In this document: positions 22,601 through 41,878 of the stretch, piece by piece | Numbering within the stretch: the stretch's first letter is position 1 | How the letters are laid out: each line of letters begins with the position of its first letter | NCBI RefSeq assembly: GCF_026212465.1 | Contig: NC_080057.1 | Coordinates: 26,394,147 to 26,458,146, forward strand | From: Amaranthus tricolor | Lineage: Eukaryota; Streptophyta; Magnoliopsida; Caryophyllales; Amaranthaceae | Direction of reading: 5' to 3' | DNA length: 64,000 bases | Translations under genes and position numbers: made by a program | The notes under the pieces: generated by a model | The model's input: only the letters and a program-made list of their open reading frames with translations | Told to the model about the DNA's origin: nothing | Databases searched by the model: none

Positions 22601-22938
22601 ACTTTTGCTGTAATGATAGTGAGTTTGTTATACATTTATTTTTTAGCTGTCATTATAGTCAACAATGTTTTGTGCAGCTCACCTCATGGCTTGGTGTTAA
22701 TATTAAATGTGGCAACATCTTCTCTATGAACCCTAGACAATGGAAGGTGTCGAGGTTCAAGAGGAAGATCATCCTTACTTCAGTCTGCAACCTAATTTAT
22801 ATGATCCGGAAAGCGAGAAATGATTGTGTGTGGAAGTTGAAACTTAAATCTGTTCCAAAGCTTATTAGTAATGTTAAATTTCTTGTAAAACATCATATGC
22901 AAAGTTTGTATCCCTTGTCTGTTGGTATGCTTGATTAA
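19654..22938 (+). pseudogene. LINE ORF2 endonuclease/reverse transcriptase, degenerate
   Basis: It begins MSNILAWNVRGLNRACKQVE, the typical start of plant L1 apurinic endonucleases. The endonuclease parts WIVLGDFNCLAN and FDHSPM remain, in shifted frames. Reverse-transcriptase blocks follow: GKAPGLDGYNSKFYKEAW, FRPIACCHTIYKCI, LIKADLRKAYDTIEWHF, QGDPMSPLLFVLGM and the catalytic FADDLILFARG. The C-terminal zf-RVT region shows FIFWLAMLNKLKTQEKL and CHFCCNDSEFVIHLFFSC. Stops (for example TAA near 21548 just before QGDPMSPL) and indels break it in at least eight places. Confidence 0.9.
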
Positions 22939-23053
22939 CTTGTCTGCCTTGGAGAGCGTATAGGCTCCTATGGCCCTATGAAGGCTTTTTTGCCTTTGGT
23001 TTAGTTCGTAATGTTTGTTTGGTTTAATGAAAATCTCATTTCTCCAAAAAAAA

Positions 23054-24594
23054 TTGTCTTTTGGCACAAGTATTAGAAATGTCATTGTCAAGTGCTTAAC
23101 GTCTATAATGCCCTGATAATAATAGGTAAAAAGTTAATGATGTATAAAGTGAGATATCCAAAAGAAAGAAGTGTTGCAAGTAATTTGAAACAGAGAAAAT
23201 ATAAGTAATTTCAATTTAAAGGGAATCAACTCAATAAACAAAAGACTCTTTACCATAAATTTTTTTATATCACAGGGGTAACTTAAGCGAACATAATTGC
23301 TTTGTATTGTGAGAATCGATTTCAAGATTTTGCATGAGAAATGTGATATCTACACTAACTGGACAAGACCTAATTCTCTCTTAACATATATTAGTGCAAA
23401 TAATATTTTGTATGATCTTAATATTGCTTAATTAGTGTTACCCGATAAAATAAGTTACTATAAATAGCATAATAAACAACTTAAAACAATCAACCAATAA
23501 CCACATTAATGAAATATAATTATCAAATTAGAAATAGATTCAATTGTTGAATGTAGATTCTAGACCACTCAATATTGACCGTTGAATTTTTTATAACAAT
23601 TTTGATAGATGATTTTGAAAGCCGACAATAAGACAAAATATTTTACTTACTAATTAAGTCATCCTTAGACTAAGAATGTAAAGGGATATTAAATTAAATT
23701 CTATTATTAGTTGAACTTGTCTTTCCAGTTTTTATTGACAAGTTCTTTGATCATATTATTGTTGTGAACATGTGAACTAAGGAAACAAGTCAAACAACCT
23801 TGATATTTCAATTACTTTTCAATTAAAATTATATAATCAAACAAAGTCGTTATAAGGCAGTTATTGATTGAACTAAGCTCAAATAAATACTCTCAATCCC
23901 ATGAAATTTACCTTATTGGCTATTAATGGGAAAATGTTTTAAAAAGTAAATAATATGATATTTTATGAAAAAGCCAGAAAAATGATGAGATAGAAAAATA
24001 AATTATGTAAATTCAAATTAAAAGAAGTGTAAATTGTGGTAATGAGACAAATTTGATGGTCATATTAAAAAAAGTGTGACAAATTTCAGATGACGAAGTA
24101 ATTTACCATATATTGGTACAATCTTTAATCAAACACTTTCAACGATACTCTAGGTAGATCTTAATTTACCAAAAATAGAATGGCCAAACACATTATTCTC
24201 TAAGTACCAAAAACTAGAAAGGCTAAAGAATTCGAAATACCGAAATCATCAAAAACGAAGACGAAAAAACATATTCATAAGCTGTGACGATTACGAGGAG
24301 GGAAAGATATTCCGATTAAAATCAACTGCCTCAAACATCTGATATTATCACAATATATATCGAATTTGTCTTCTGTATAAAGTTACAAAAACGCAATGGC
24401 CGGTATCGCTCTCTTTTATGTGTCGACCGTCAAAATGCCTCCAATAAGCCCCTCAAAAGAATTACGTATGTCCACAATTATCTTTAGCTGAGAGGACTCG
24501 TAGGCATTGAGTGGTTAACATCTTGAGAACCCGAGATATTCACGACTTCATATTGTTTTAACTTGTACAACTTGAACATTTATCGTTCGTGTCA
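23054..24594. other. Spacer and SEC23 3' side, no gene
   Basis: The spacer is AT-rich and non-coding. The right part (about 24300-24594) lies just after the SEC23 stop and probably holds its 3' untranslated region. No element with clear ends was found. Confidence 0.5.
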
Positions 24595-33395
<8,801 letters not shown>

Positions 33396-34177
33396 TGATA
33401 ATTCAAGTTATTTTTTCGTTTTTTGAGGATTTAAAATGGTGTTTTTAATTTTTTGGGGGATTTTTTTTGGGTGAAAGGGAATTGACCCCCGGAAGAAATG
33501 GAGGTGGGAAGGGTCACAAAGGATGAATGATGATGATGATGATGGAGAGGAAGACAAGGGAGAAGAGGGGAGAATAGATATGGGGAAAAGTCAATTTTTG
33601 ATCTTGATTCTTGAATATGGTTTGATAGTAGTTAGTACAAATGTACAATGAGGTGCTCGTGCAATTGCAATTTCATCATGAGTTTGATATTTTGATATAA
33701 AACTTCAAATATTTTGTTACTCTAACGGCTTGTTTAATTGTCGGTATAAAAAAATTTAAAATAATAATAAAAAAATAAGTGTATTTTTATTTGAACATGA
33801 GTTGTTTAATTATTTTATATTATTTATATAGTTTATGTAAATGCATTTTTATTTTGAGAAGTAGTATTAGGTTTAAATAGAAAATTCCGAACAAATAAAC
33901 CATTTATGAACAATGTTTCATCACTATTTGAATGATATTAGTATGAATGATTTTCATTATCATCATTTACTACTAACAACCGAACATATTATAACATCCT
34001 TAATTCCTTACCAAAAGGTTTTCAACTGGGTCACGTTTAGGATGACTAGATGCATGCAATGTTTTTACCATATCGGTGACAATAAAAAGGTAATTTTATA
34101 TTGTCACTTTGTAATAAATATCATTTGGAATTTCACATCAATAAAAAACACGCATTATATAATAAATCTTTGGAATA
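33396..34177. other. SEC23 leader/promoter region
   Basis: The sequence next to the SEC23 ATG (33396-33600) is likely leader and core promoter, with a GAT repeat. Further right is AT-rich spacer without recognisable genes. Confidence 0.45.
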
Positions 34178-35010
34178 ATTGTTGGGAGTAATCCTTATTT
34201 TTTACGTTTTCCTATAAATAACTCCTACTTTTGATTATTATGAAAAATTCGAACTTTTCACCTTAGTTGCTCACAGCACCCCCACCGAAATTGTGACTGG
34301 TTACAAGATCGAAAAGCTGAGTTTAATGTCTTCACCAAAATAACCTTTTTCAACATTTAATTCCATGCCTATTTGAATTACATCCCAATTCAATTCACCC
34401 TTAAATTTCTAGGGTTCATCCTAAAATTCCCAATTTACATCTCCCTAATTCACCCCCAAATTCAAAGAAGGAAGGTTGAATCTAGTTGTTTTTGTTGTTG
34501 TTTTTCATAAAAATGGTAAGCTACTGTTCTCGTGGAGGTTTCGATATTAGTATTTGCAAATTTCTGCTTAATTTTCGAATGTAATCCCCAAATTTTTCGA
34601 ATTTATGTTGTTCTTCATCATAATTAAGAAATGGTGTTGTTCTTTTAGCCTTGGGTATGCTGTTGTTCTTCATCATTATTTTCAAATTTTGGTTCATCAT
34701 TTTTCGAATGAATTCATTTTTGCAAAAAAGAAAAAAGAGAAAAAAAACAAAGCAAAAGGATGAACTGAATTTTCTCTCTCCTAAATTTGGGTTTAACAAT
34801 GGAGAAATGGAGTAAGAAGAAGGATGAAGATGGCAACAATAAGAACGGAGAGAACAGGTTAGAAACGACTCTATCACCTGCTGTAGCTGGTCACATTTTC
34901 GAAGGGGGTATTGTGAGCAAATAAGGTAAAAAATTTGGATTATTCATAAATAATCAAAAGTATGGGTTGTTCACATGAAAACGTAAAAAGTAGGAATTAT
35001 TTTTAACAAT
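34178..35010. mobile_element. Long-terminal-inverted-repeat element, 833 bp (MULE-like)
   Basis: The left arm (about 34178-34304) and right arm (about 34885-35010) are inverted copies of about 125 bp. The left contains 'ttttttacgttttcctat', 'cttttgattatt' and 'gctcacagcaccccc'; the right contains the complements of 'ctttttacgttttcatg', 'cttttgattatt' and 'gctcacaataccccc'. Such long terminal repeats are typical of non-autonomous Mutator-like elements. The middle (34305-34884) has a minus-strand open frame of no recognisable family. A 9-bp target duplication is not obvious. Confidence 0.65.
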
Positions 35011-35383
35011 TTTCCTAATCTTTTTAATATAATTTGATATAAACATATGGGGATTGAGGTTTTGTGGGAGGTGGAGGAAGAGGGACTCGAGGAAAGGCGT
35101 GATGGTTTCACCATTTGGTGGTGGGGGAAGGTTTAGGTGGTTGTTGAGAGATGGAGAGAGGGCTATTGGTGATAGTACAGAGGAAGGGTTGGGTTTTTTT
35201 TTTTGGAACCCAGTCATAGTTGAACACTTTGAAAATGTTCTTAAAAGTTAATGTATTTATCTAACATGTTAGAGATTTTTATATTTTGCAAAGAAATTTC
35301 TATAATTGTTATGTTTATTTAATAGAAATAGATTGTTTCAACAAAATTAAATCTATTATTAAAAAAAAACAATCAGCCCCTTT

Positions 35384-35510
35384 TGTATGAGATCGTCTCA
35401 CCGTGAGACGGGTCCATATTAAAAGTCCATTATGCTAAAAGTTTTTATTATTGGGCTATTTAACCAAAGTATGAGACACCTCTCACGGTGAGATCGTCTC
35501 ATCCAAGAAT
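35384..35510. mobile_element. MITE 1 of a cluster (GAGACG-type ends)
   Basis: The ends 'tatgagatcgtctcaccgtg' and the complement of 'cacggtgagatcgtctcatc' form inverted repeats of about 25 bp around a short core containing 'attattgggc'. Confidence 0.6.
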
Positions 35511-35558
35511 TGGCAAAAAACAATTCACAAAAATTTGGTGAGAAGAAAGGCACAAAAT

Positions 35559-35790
35559 CTTGTAAGAGACGGTCTTTTTGAGAAACCATCTCTAATTTGG
35601 GTTGACCCATTATATATTTTTTAAAATATTATAAGTAGGCATTAAGAATGATGTAAGTAGACATTTACGATATTGAAAATAGGCATTAAGAATACGGTAA
35701 GTAAGTATTAAGGATAATGTAAGTAGACATTAATCCTTAATGGGTAAGGCTTGAAATACATTTCTCAAAGAGACGGTCTCTCAAGAGACT
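35559..35790. mobile_element. MITE 2 of the cluster
   Basis: It starts TTGTAAGAGACGGTCTTTTT and ends with the complement (tttctcaaagagacggtctc, then tcaag). The interior has several 'gtaagtagacatta'-type short repeats. Confidence 0.6.
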
Positions 35791-35824
35791 AGCTGAAATG
35801 AAGGCCTTAATAAACCCAGTCTTT

Positions 35825-35950
35825 CTTGTAACGGACCATCTCATCGTGAAAGAGTCCATATAGAAGATTCATTATGTTAAAAGTGTCTATTATTGGGTCA
35901 TTAACCCAAGTATAAGGCATGTCTCACAGTGAGACCGTCTCATATAAGAA
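35825..35950. mobile_element. MITE 3 of the cluster, related to MITE 1
   Basis: It has the same core as MITE 1 ('tattattgggtcattaaccca') and similar ends ('tctcatcgtgaaagag', 'gtgagaccgtctcatataag'). MITE 1 and MITE 3 are therefore members of one family on either side of MITE 2. Confidence 0.6.
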
Positions 35951-36266
35951 TTTGTGAAACATGTTTTTCAATTAGCATAACTCAAACTAAATATATGTAA
36001 TTTATAATTTAATTTATTGTAGAAAAAAAAGTAAATTCAGGATCATTCGGGGTCGTGACTGTGAGCAACCAATTAAAAGTGTTTGTGTTGGGCCATATTC
36101 ATTGAGGTCCATGAAGATTAGATTGGTAATGACGCAACAGAAATGATATTGGACCTAAATTGTGTCATTTTATTGAAAAAGTGGTCAAGTGATAACTGAG
36201 TTGTAGTTAATTATGCTAATTGAAAAACATATATTGGATCTAAATTGTGTTATTTTGATGAGCTAT

Positions 36267-36395
36267 TCTTGTGAGAGACTGTCTCTCGATGAAACGTTCT
36301 CAAAATAAAAAATTCATATGTTAATAATTGTATTAGTAGAATTATTCAATCTATATATAAAAAACGTCTCACAATAAACCTGTGTGATATAAAAA
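36267..36395. mobile_element. MITE 4, related GAGAC-type ends
   Basis: It begins TTGTGAGAGACTGTCTCTCG and closes near 'acgtctcacaataaac'. The inverted ends are poorer than in the three elements to its left. Confidence 0.4.
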
Positions 36396-38726
36396 TAAAT
36401 GTAAGAATAAAAGTTCTACGGTCTACCAATGGAACTCACATTTTGTAATGCCTAATCTTATCTGTCTACAACAAGATTGATGAGTGATGAAGATGAATGA
36501 AGATTCTTCTGTGTAGGCAGTGTGACATGTCTACTGTGTAGTCTTCTTCTATTCTTTTCTGAATTCTTATTAATAATAAAATTAAAAAAAAACAAGATTT
36601 GTCTTGCAACAAAAACAAAAAAAAAAAAAAAAGAAAGATCGTTGATAATTTTATTTGTGAAGACCGAAGACTGAGAAGAGTAAGAAGCTGTCATTGTTAT
36701 GGGCCATCTAGATGGCCATCCTCCAAATAATTAGTTCACATGATCACCAATCAATTAGTAAACAAAAAGTATACTACCACAACATTCTAAAGTTACACTT
36801 ACTTACTTACGTTTGATGTAATCACTATTAAATAATAGAAATAATAATGGAAATTCAGTGTAAATTTATTGAAAAAACTTCTGAATAAGTTTAATTGTCA
36901 TGTTTATTTTATTTTAATCATCTAATTTTCTTTACAAAATTCATTCCAATACATTATTATTTGAATATGTGATATTAGGTGGTAATGAAAAATTGTAAAT
37001 GAAAACATTTTTTTACGATCAACTTTTCATTACATGGAATAACATGGTATAATTCACGAAAATTTATATCACCATTATGTACCAATAACCACAATAAGGC
37101 AACACTGAGTAGAATGATGATGTGCCTAATCCACCAACTAATCACATCAAAAATTCCCAATAGAAGACAAAGGAACAATACAAAAGCCTAATCCATCAAC
37201 TAATCACATCAGAAATATCACATGTCCCAAACTCACAAAGTCACAAGTCACAAGCATAATTAGCTATCTTACAACATTTCATCATTCCAATATCATTATC
37301 AACAAATGGAATGTAGAGTGATAAACAAGCTTATCTCACGTCGATTCTTATCAACAAACATCATCTATAACTTCACATAATCAGCTAAGTTAGACAAAAT
37401 ATTAGAATTTAATTCAACTATTTAAGCTAAAACTCACCACATCTAAATGAAAACAAGGTAATAATAAATGCAAGGACCACACAACCGAAAGACAATCCTT
37501 TTCATAAAAGTTTCATACACAACCAATTTTCCAACCCCCACCACCTCTATTGTATTTCAACCTTTTCCTTTCACTGCCAGCTATTTAGGTCCAAGACTGA
37601 ATGAAAAACCACTCCTTACTCTTCAATGTAATTGGTTATCAAAAATCTGCCATCAATATCGACTATCGGGTAGTCGCAATTCTACAGGAAAACATGAGCA
37701 ATCAAGAAGGAAAATATCAGTATAGGGAAGGCTTGAAAAGCATAGCAATGTAGTCTTTAAAAAAGAACCAACATTCTAAATTCTATGTCACAGTCACGCA
37801 ACCAACTCTTGCATCTAATAGTACAACAACATTACATTACCCCCAATGGATCTTTCGTCCCACAGCAGTTAACAGTCATTTTCGATCCACCTCAGTCAGG
37901 GGAACAACTCGAAGACACAGAAAAAACAATGGAATGAATAAATACAAGAACAATACATCTGAATCCCAAGGGCTGTGCTTTAGAAAATGACTAATGAGAA
38001 AAAATATAACATCACCGAAGTTAAAAGGAGTTGGTATGAATAGCAATGAAACAAACAGTGAAAAGAGATCTCCACTAAACAAATTGAAAGTGTTGGGAAT
38101 CAATTTCAGCAAAGCATCAAACATCAATTACTTTTTTTTTCTTTTACCAACTTTCATTTTCTGTGGTTATCTGGAAAAGGGAATGGGAAACTTAGGTCAC
38201 AAAACATGGTTCAAGCCGCTGTACCGATCATTACTGTGTAGGAAGACTAGAAAGAATCAACAATTACCCCATATTGGCTGCTTGTCATCCCAAGAGACAA
38301 ATTACTAGTGATGAAGAAAAGAAGTACAGAAATACAGGAATCCATAACATACTGCTGCCGTAGATCATCCCCTCATCTCAATGCTTATAATAACAAAAAG
38401 TTGCTTCCGAACAAATTAAGTATGAACATTTGGTGCAAAATCCATCAACGAGACCAGCAGTATATATAATTTCATCATACATAAATAAATACATTTTAGT
38501 AAAAGATAAACAACAATGTATAGGAGACCAATCAAAGAATATGTTGTAACTGGGAAGATATAATTCTTTACTATCAAATAAACCTTTCCAAACAAACTTT
38601 ATCGATAATCAACTGTATGGGACTAGGTTTGACATGAACCGAATTGCCGGTAAACAAAGCATTTGACAATACATAAAGAAAGCAACATGAACATTCAAGT
38701 ATGGTTCTTGTGATTTTACCAAATAT
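36396..38726. other. Spacer, no gene recognised
   Basis: No coding frame shows family motifs or sustained codon use on either strand. The part at about 37850-38726 adjoins the stop of the methyltransferase-like gene and may include its 3' untranslated region. No structured repeats with clear ends were seen. Confidence 0.45.
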
Positions 38727-40301
38727 TCACCACCATTGATGAACAAGAACGCCACGCTCCCGGAGGGAAGTAAACAGATTCAAGCATTGATTGTATGTCT
38801 TTTCGTACTTAGAACTTCGTTCTCCAGGGCAACATCGCTGCCATCGATTATAGTGACACTCGAGGAAGATCTCATCGATCAGACAAATAGCCCCAGTCTC
38901 AAACAGCCTTGGGATGAGATCAAATTCTGTCCCTTCAACATCCATTTTCATCACAACAAAGTCTGTTTCAGTCACAGTTGCCCTCAACCATTCAGCAAAA
39001 TCAAACCCTACAATCTTATCAACACCACTGGAAACTCCATCATGTGATTGGATTGGCTTAATCCTTCCCATTCCTCTCCCTTTACTCCCTTTCTCCTCCG
39101 GATCATCCCCAGGATCATGATTAATCTCGAAAAACAATGTCTCATTCTTCACCCAAGCAGCATAAGGCAGCAATTTCACTTGTTTCTTTTTAGCCTCATA
39201 CTCCTGATGAAAAGATGTGTCCGCCTCAATCGCATAAACCTCAAATGTCTTATTCTGTTTCGGATACTGCTTCTTAAACCAGCTCCCAATACTTGAACTG
39301 TAACTCCTAGCTCCTACATCTACATATATATACCTACTCTTAAAACTAATATCCACCATTGATGGCAAATACTTAATATTCTGTATATTCTTTTTCAACG
39401 TAATCCAAGGTTTCAGTGGTTCCTTCTTAATCAATTCCTCGGCTTTCCAAACAATCTCTTGCTTATACCCCGGAACAATAGAACACTCGTTACTCCAGTA
39501 TAAAGAACCATGATTGTAAGTAAAATCTTCTTTCTTCATCACAATCTCTCGTAATGCAACACTTTCACCACCATTTTCACCATCAACAAAACCTTGAATT
39601 TCACGAGATTTAATAAATGTGCAACAATTGAATAAAGCAATAAAGGAATGTAAACTATAAGTGTCATTTGTTCTTGTATGGACTACTACATACCCTTCGG
39701 GCTTCAAAGTCCTTCCAATTTCTTCAGAAACTTCCGAATATTTGTTCAATTTGTCTATTCTTCCATCACTGCCGTAGAAAATGAAATCAAAGGTATTATC
39801 ATCAAAAGGCTGACGGCGACCAGAATTCTTGAGTGAGACAACCAGAGGCTTCGACGCTTTTTTCGACACACCAATGGCACCAGAAACTCCGAGTTCTCTC
39901 AAAGCAAACACCTCCTGACCCAATTGCGTATCAACGCAAAGAGATTTCGATTTTGGAGAGAGAAAACCTTCGGTAATTAGATCTTGGAAAATCGAAGAGT
40001 AAGATTGAACAGATTTTATCCATTTTTCGTTGGTATAGGGTGAGCTTTCCCGATCAACGGAAACGACGTCGTCAGTAGCTGAACCGACGGTTCCGCCGAG
40101 TTTAAACGGTTCCGGCAAAGAGAAAAAGCAGAAATCTCCAACATCGCAGGATTCACCTCGAATGGTAACAATGTATGCGAATCGAAAACAGATAATGAAC
40201 ACACAAAATACCAAAACCTTCACCAAGAAGTTTCGTAGAGAACCTGGCTTCGTAGGTGACTCCATTAATACTGTTTCTGCTGTGTGAGGAAACTTCTTCA
40301 T
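38727..40301 (-). CDS. Membrane-anchored FkbM/DUF7870-type methyltransferase-like protein (524 aa)
   Basis: This is an intronless frame. A single membrane segment near residues 24-47 (LRNFLVKVLVFCVFIICFRF) after a short cytosolic tail predicts a type II, probably Golgi-resident, protein. The N-terminal half has a methyltransferase-like pattern (SLCVDTQLGQEVFALRELG, PFDDNTFDFIFYGSDG, EIGRTLKPEGYVVVHTR). The C-terminal half has an FkbM-type domain (YVDVGARSYSSSIGSWF, VYAIEADTS, MKMDVEGTEFDLIPRLF, DEIFLECHYNRWQRCC). This two-domain plan is that of the Arabidopsis 'methyltransferase' genes related to At5g01710/At3g53400, recalled not searched. Substrate unknown. The start is the first ATG of the frame, just upstream of the membrane segment. 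The 5' leader carries a 37-codon uORF, suggesting translational control. Confidence 0.85.
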   Translation of the reverse strand: MKKFPHTAETVLMESPTKPGSLRNFLVKVLVFCVFIICFRFAYIVTIRGESCDVGDFCFFSLPEPFKLGGTVGSATDDVVSVDRESSPYTNEKWIKSVQSYSSIFQDLITEGFLSPKSKSLCVDTQLGQEVFALRELGVSGAIGVSKKASKPLVVSLKNSGRRQPFDDNTFDFIFYGSDGRIDKLNKYSEVSEEIGRTLKPEGYVVVHTRTNDTYSLHSFIALFNCCTFIKSREIQGFVDGENGGESVALREIVMKKEDFTYNHGSLYWSNECSIVPGYKQEIVWKAEELIKKEPLKPWITLKKNIQNIKYLPSMVDISFKSRYIYVDVGARSYSSSIGSWFKKQYPKQNKTFEVYAIEADTSFHQEYEAKKKQVKLLPYAAWVKNETLFFEINHDPGDDPEEKGSKGRGMGRIKPIQSHDGVSSGVDKIVGFDFAEWLRATVTETDFVVMKMDVEGTEFDLIPRLFETGAICLIDEIFLECHYNRWQRCCPGERSSKYEKTYNQCLNLFTSLRERGVLVHQWW

Positions 40302-40455
40302 TTCAAAAAAAATAAAAAAAATTCACAAATAAATTGAAAACTACTTTACAATTCCAGAAAGAATAAAGTTATAATTGTCAGAAATCAGAATAATGTAAGT
40401 TTTGTAGCTTTTTTCAGTGAAATTGAAAGGAAAAAAAAAAGGATTAACGAAGACT

Positions 40456-40569
40456 TTATTTAGAGCAGAATCTGGCGGAGGTGTGATTAGCGCCTATAAG
40501 AGAACGGCGAGATGAAGGATTGGAGAAGATTCGATAAACCGGAAAATGCCTGAAAAATCTGGAAATCAT
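40456..40569 (-). CDS. Upstream ORF (37 aa), candidate conserved-peptide uORF
   Basis: The ATG is at 40567-40569 and the stop TAA at 40456-40458. The frame ends 154 nt before the main start codon. The peptide is basic and aromatic: it begins MISRFFRHFPVYRIFSNPSS and goes on to RRSLIGANHTSARFCSK. Arabidopsis homologues of the downstream gene are, from recall, annotated with conserved-peptide uORFs (CPuORF46/47 group), which raises the odds that this short frame is translated and regulatory. A shorter uORF of six codons (start 40609-40611, stop 40591-40593) precedes it. Peptide conservation itself cannot be shown here. Confidence 0.6.
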   Translation of the reverse strand: MISRFFRHFPVYRIFSNPSSRRSLIGANHTSARFCSK

Positions 40570-40793
40570 GATGAACGAACTAAAATTTACTTAACGAATT
40601 TGGATTGACATGGAATTTGAAGCTTTTTTAGTGCTTTACAGTGATGGAGAAACTCTGAGGAAGAAGAATGGGAGAGAGAAATGGGAAGGAAGGGGAAAGT
40701 TTTGGGTTAGTATTCCAACAAAGTGAGACAAGAAGAAATGAAAAGGAATACTAGTAAGAAATAGTGAGAAATTCACACCATTCAAAACAAAGA

Positions 40794-40802
40794 CTTTATA
40801 TA
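40794..40802 (-). promoter_or_regulatory. TATA box of the methyltransferase-like gene
   Basis: TATATAAAG on the minus strand lies about 225 bp upstream of the uORF start. It places the likely transcription start near 40765, so both uORFs fall within the leader. Confidence 0.5.
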
Positions 40803-41878
40803 CTACTCTCTCGATTTTTTTAAAAAAAGTTTTTATTTCTCATTTTTATTGTTTTATTTGATGTTGTATATAAAAAAAATTTATTTATAATCAAAAATTT
40901 TGAATAAAAATAATCTTATTTATTCTCGCATGATGAGTGAAAAAAGTGAAATATCGGCGTAATAGTTAGCATGGTGCTACTAGTTTTGAAGAATAATATT
41001 AATAGACACGACACGGCTCATCAATTGTTATAGTAGGAGAATAATTGAATATGCCATAGATGATTATCATATTTGAGATTGACACGATAAGATGGCCTAT
41101 AAGTATGAATTTTTTGTGTAGCTGAGAACCTGGGATAGAGGTAGAGGTGGAGACGAGTATTCTAGACTGTTCTAATTAATTTTAAAACACAATATTTAAT
41201 CGGCTGATTTATTACCTACATTGAAAAAATCAAGTTTTGGTATAGTAATTAACTTAATAATAGTTTATTGGTTGAATTTTGCCTTTTAATTTATTGTTTG
41301 GTCAAGCTAACTAAAGTAATAACTTATTTGATTTAGAACAATGCCTTGTAAAAGTTATCAGGATATGTTTTAGGAAAAGACCAACATATGTTATGGTGAA
41401 TAGTAACTTGGGTTAAAAGGAAAAGAATAGTAACTTGGGAACAATTGGGAATAAAAGAAATGATTGAAGTAGAAATGAATTAGTAAAACAATTTCCATTT
41501 GTCCAAGTCTATGAATACAAATCAAGATTTCCTACTTGAGTAGGTCTATAAAGTTGTACCAAATCAAGTAAAATATGACTAGAGTCAACATTGATACAAT
41601 TGAATTGTGCAACTACAAAAATCAAAAAAATCATAATCATGATCTTTTCCATCTACAAAACTTGTGATGGGAATAAATAATGTAAGCAAATTTGTCGTTA
41701 TTAATATTATATTGTTCTCCAATGGTGGCAGGATGAGATGGTAATGAAGGGAATTCAGAACACATCCAAAAATTTCAAGTTCTAATCTCCCAACTCCCAA
41801 GTATTCAGTGTATTCATCTAATTTCCAGATTGAGCCATCAAAATTTGAGCAGTAACTGTAGCTAGAAGTAGCCAGAAC
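40803..41878. other. Spacer between the methyltransferase-like gene and TIM10, no gene
   Basis: The spacer is AT-rich sequence. The part adjoining 41878 is the probable TIM10 3' untranslated region. No mobile element with clear ends was seen. Confidence 0.45.

Larger units (their letters stand above)
18370..23053 (+). mobile_element. L1-type LINE retrotransposon, degenerate
   Basis: The sequence runs from a pyrimidine-rich leader through ORF1 (RNA-binding/Gag-like) and ORF2 (endonuclease, reverse transcriptase, C-terminal zinc-finger domain) to a short A tract at 23046-23053. Gene order and motifs are those of plant L1 elements. Many stops and frameshifts interrupt both ORFs, so it is immobile. 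I could not identify a target-site duplication, and the 5' boundary is approximate. Confidence 0.9.

Noticed and set aside
34521..34877. 118-residue minus-strand open frame in the long-TIR element
   Set aside because: It has low-complexity Phe/Ser content and no recognised domain. It may be captured sequence but is not supported as a gene.
37468..38308. Open frames downstream of the methyltransferase-like gene
   Set aside because: They are short, with no motifs and no matching splice pattern. They are more likely 3' untranslated or spacer sequence.
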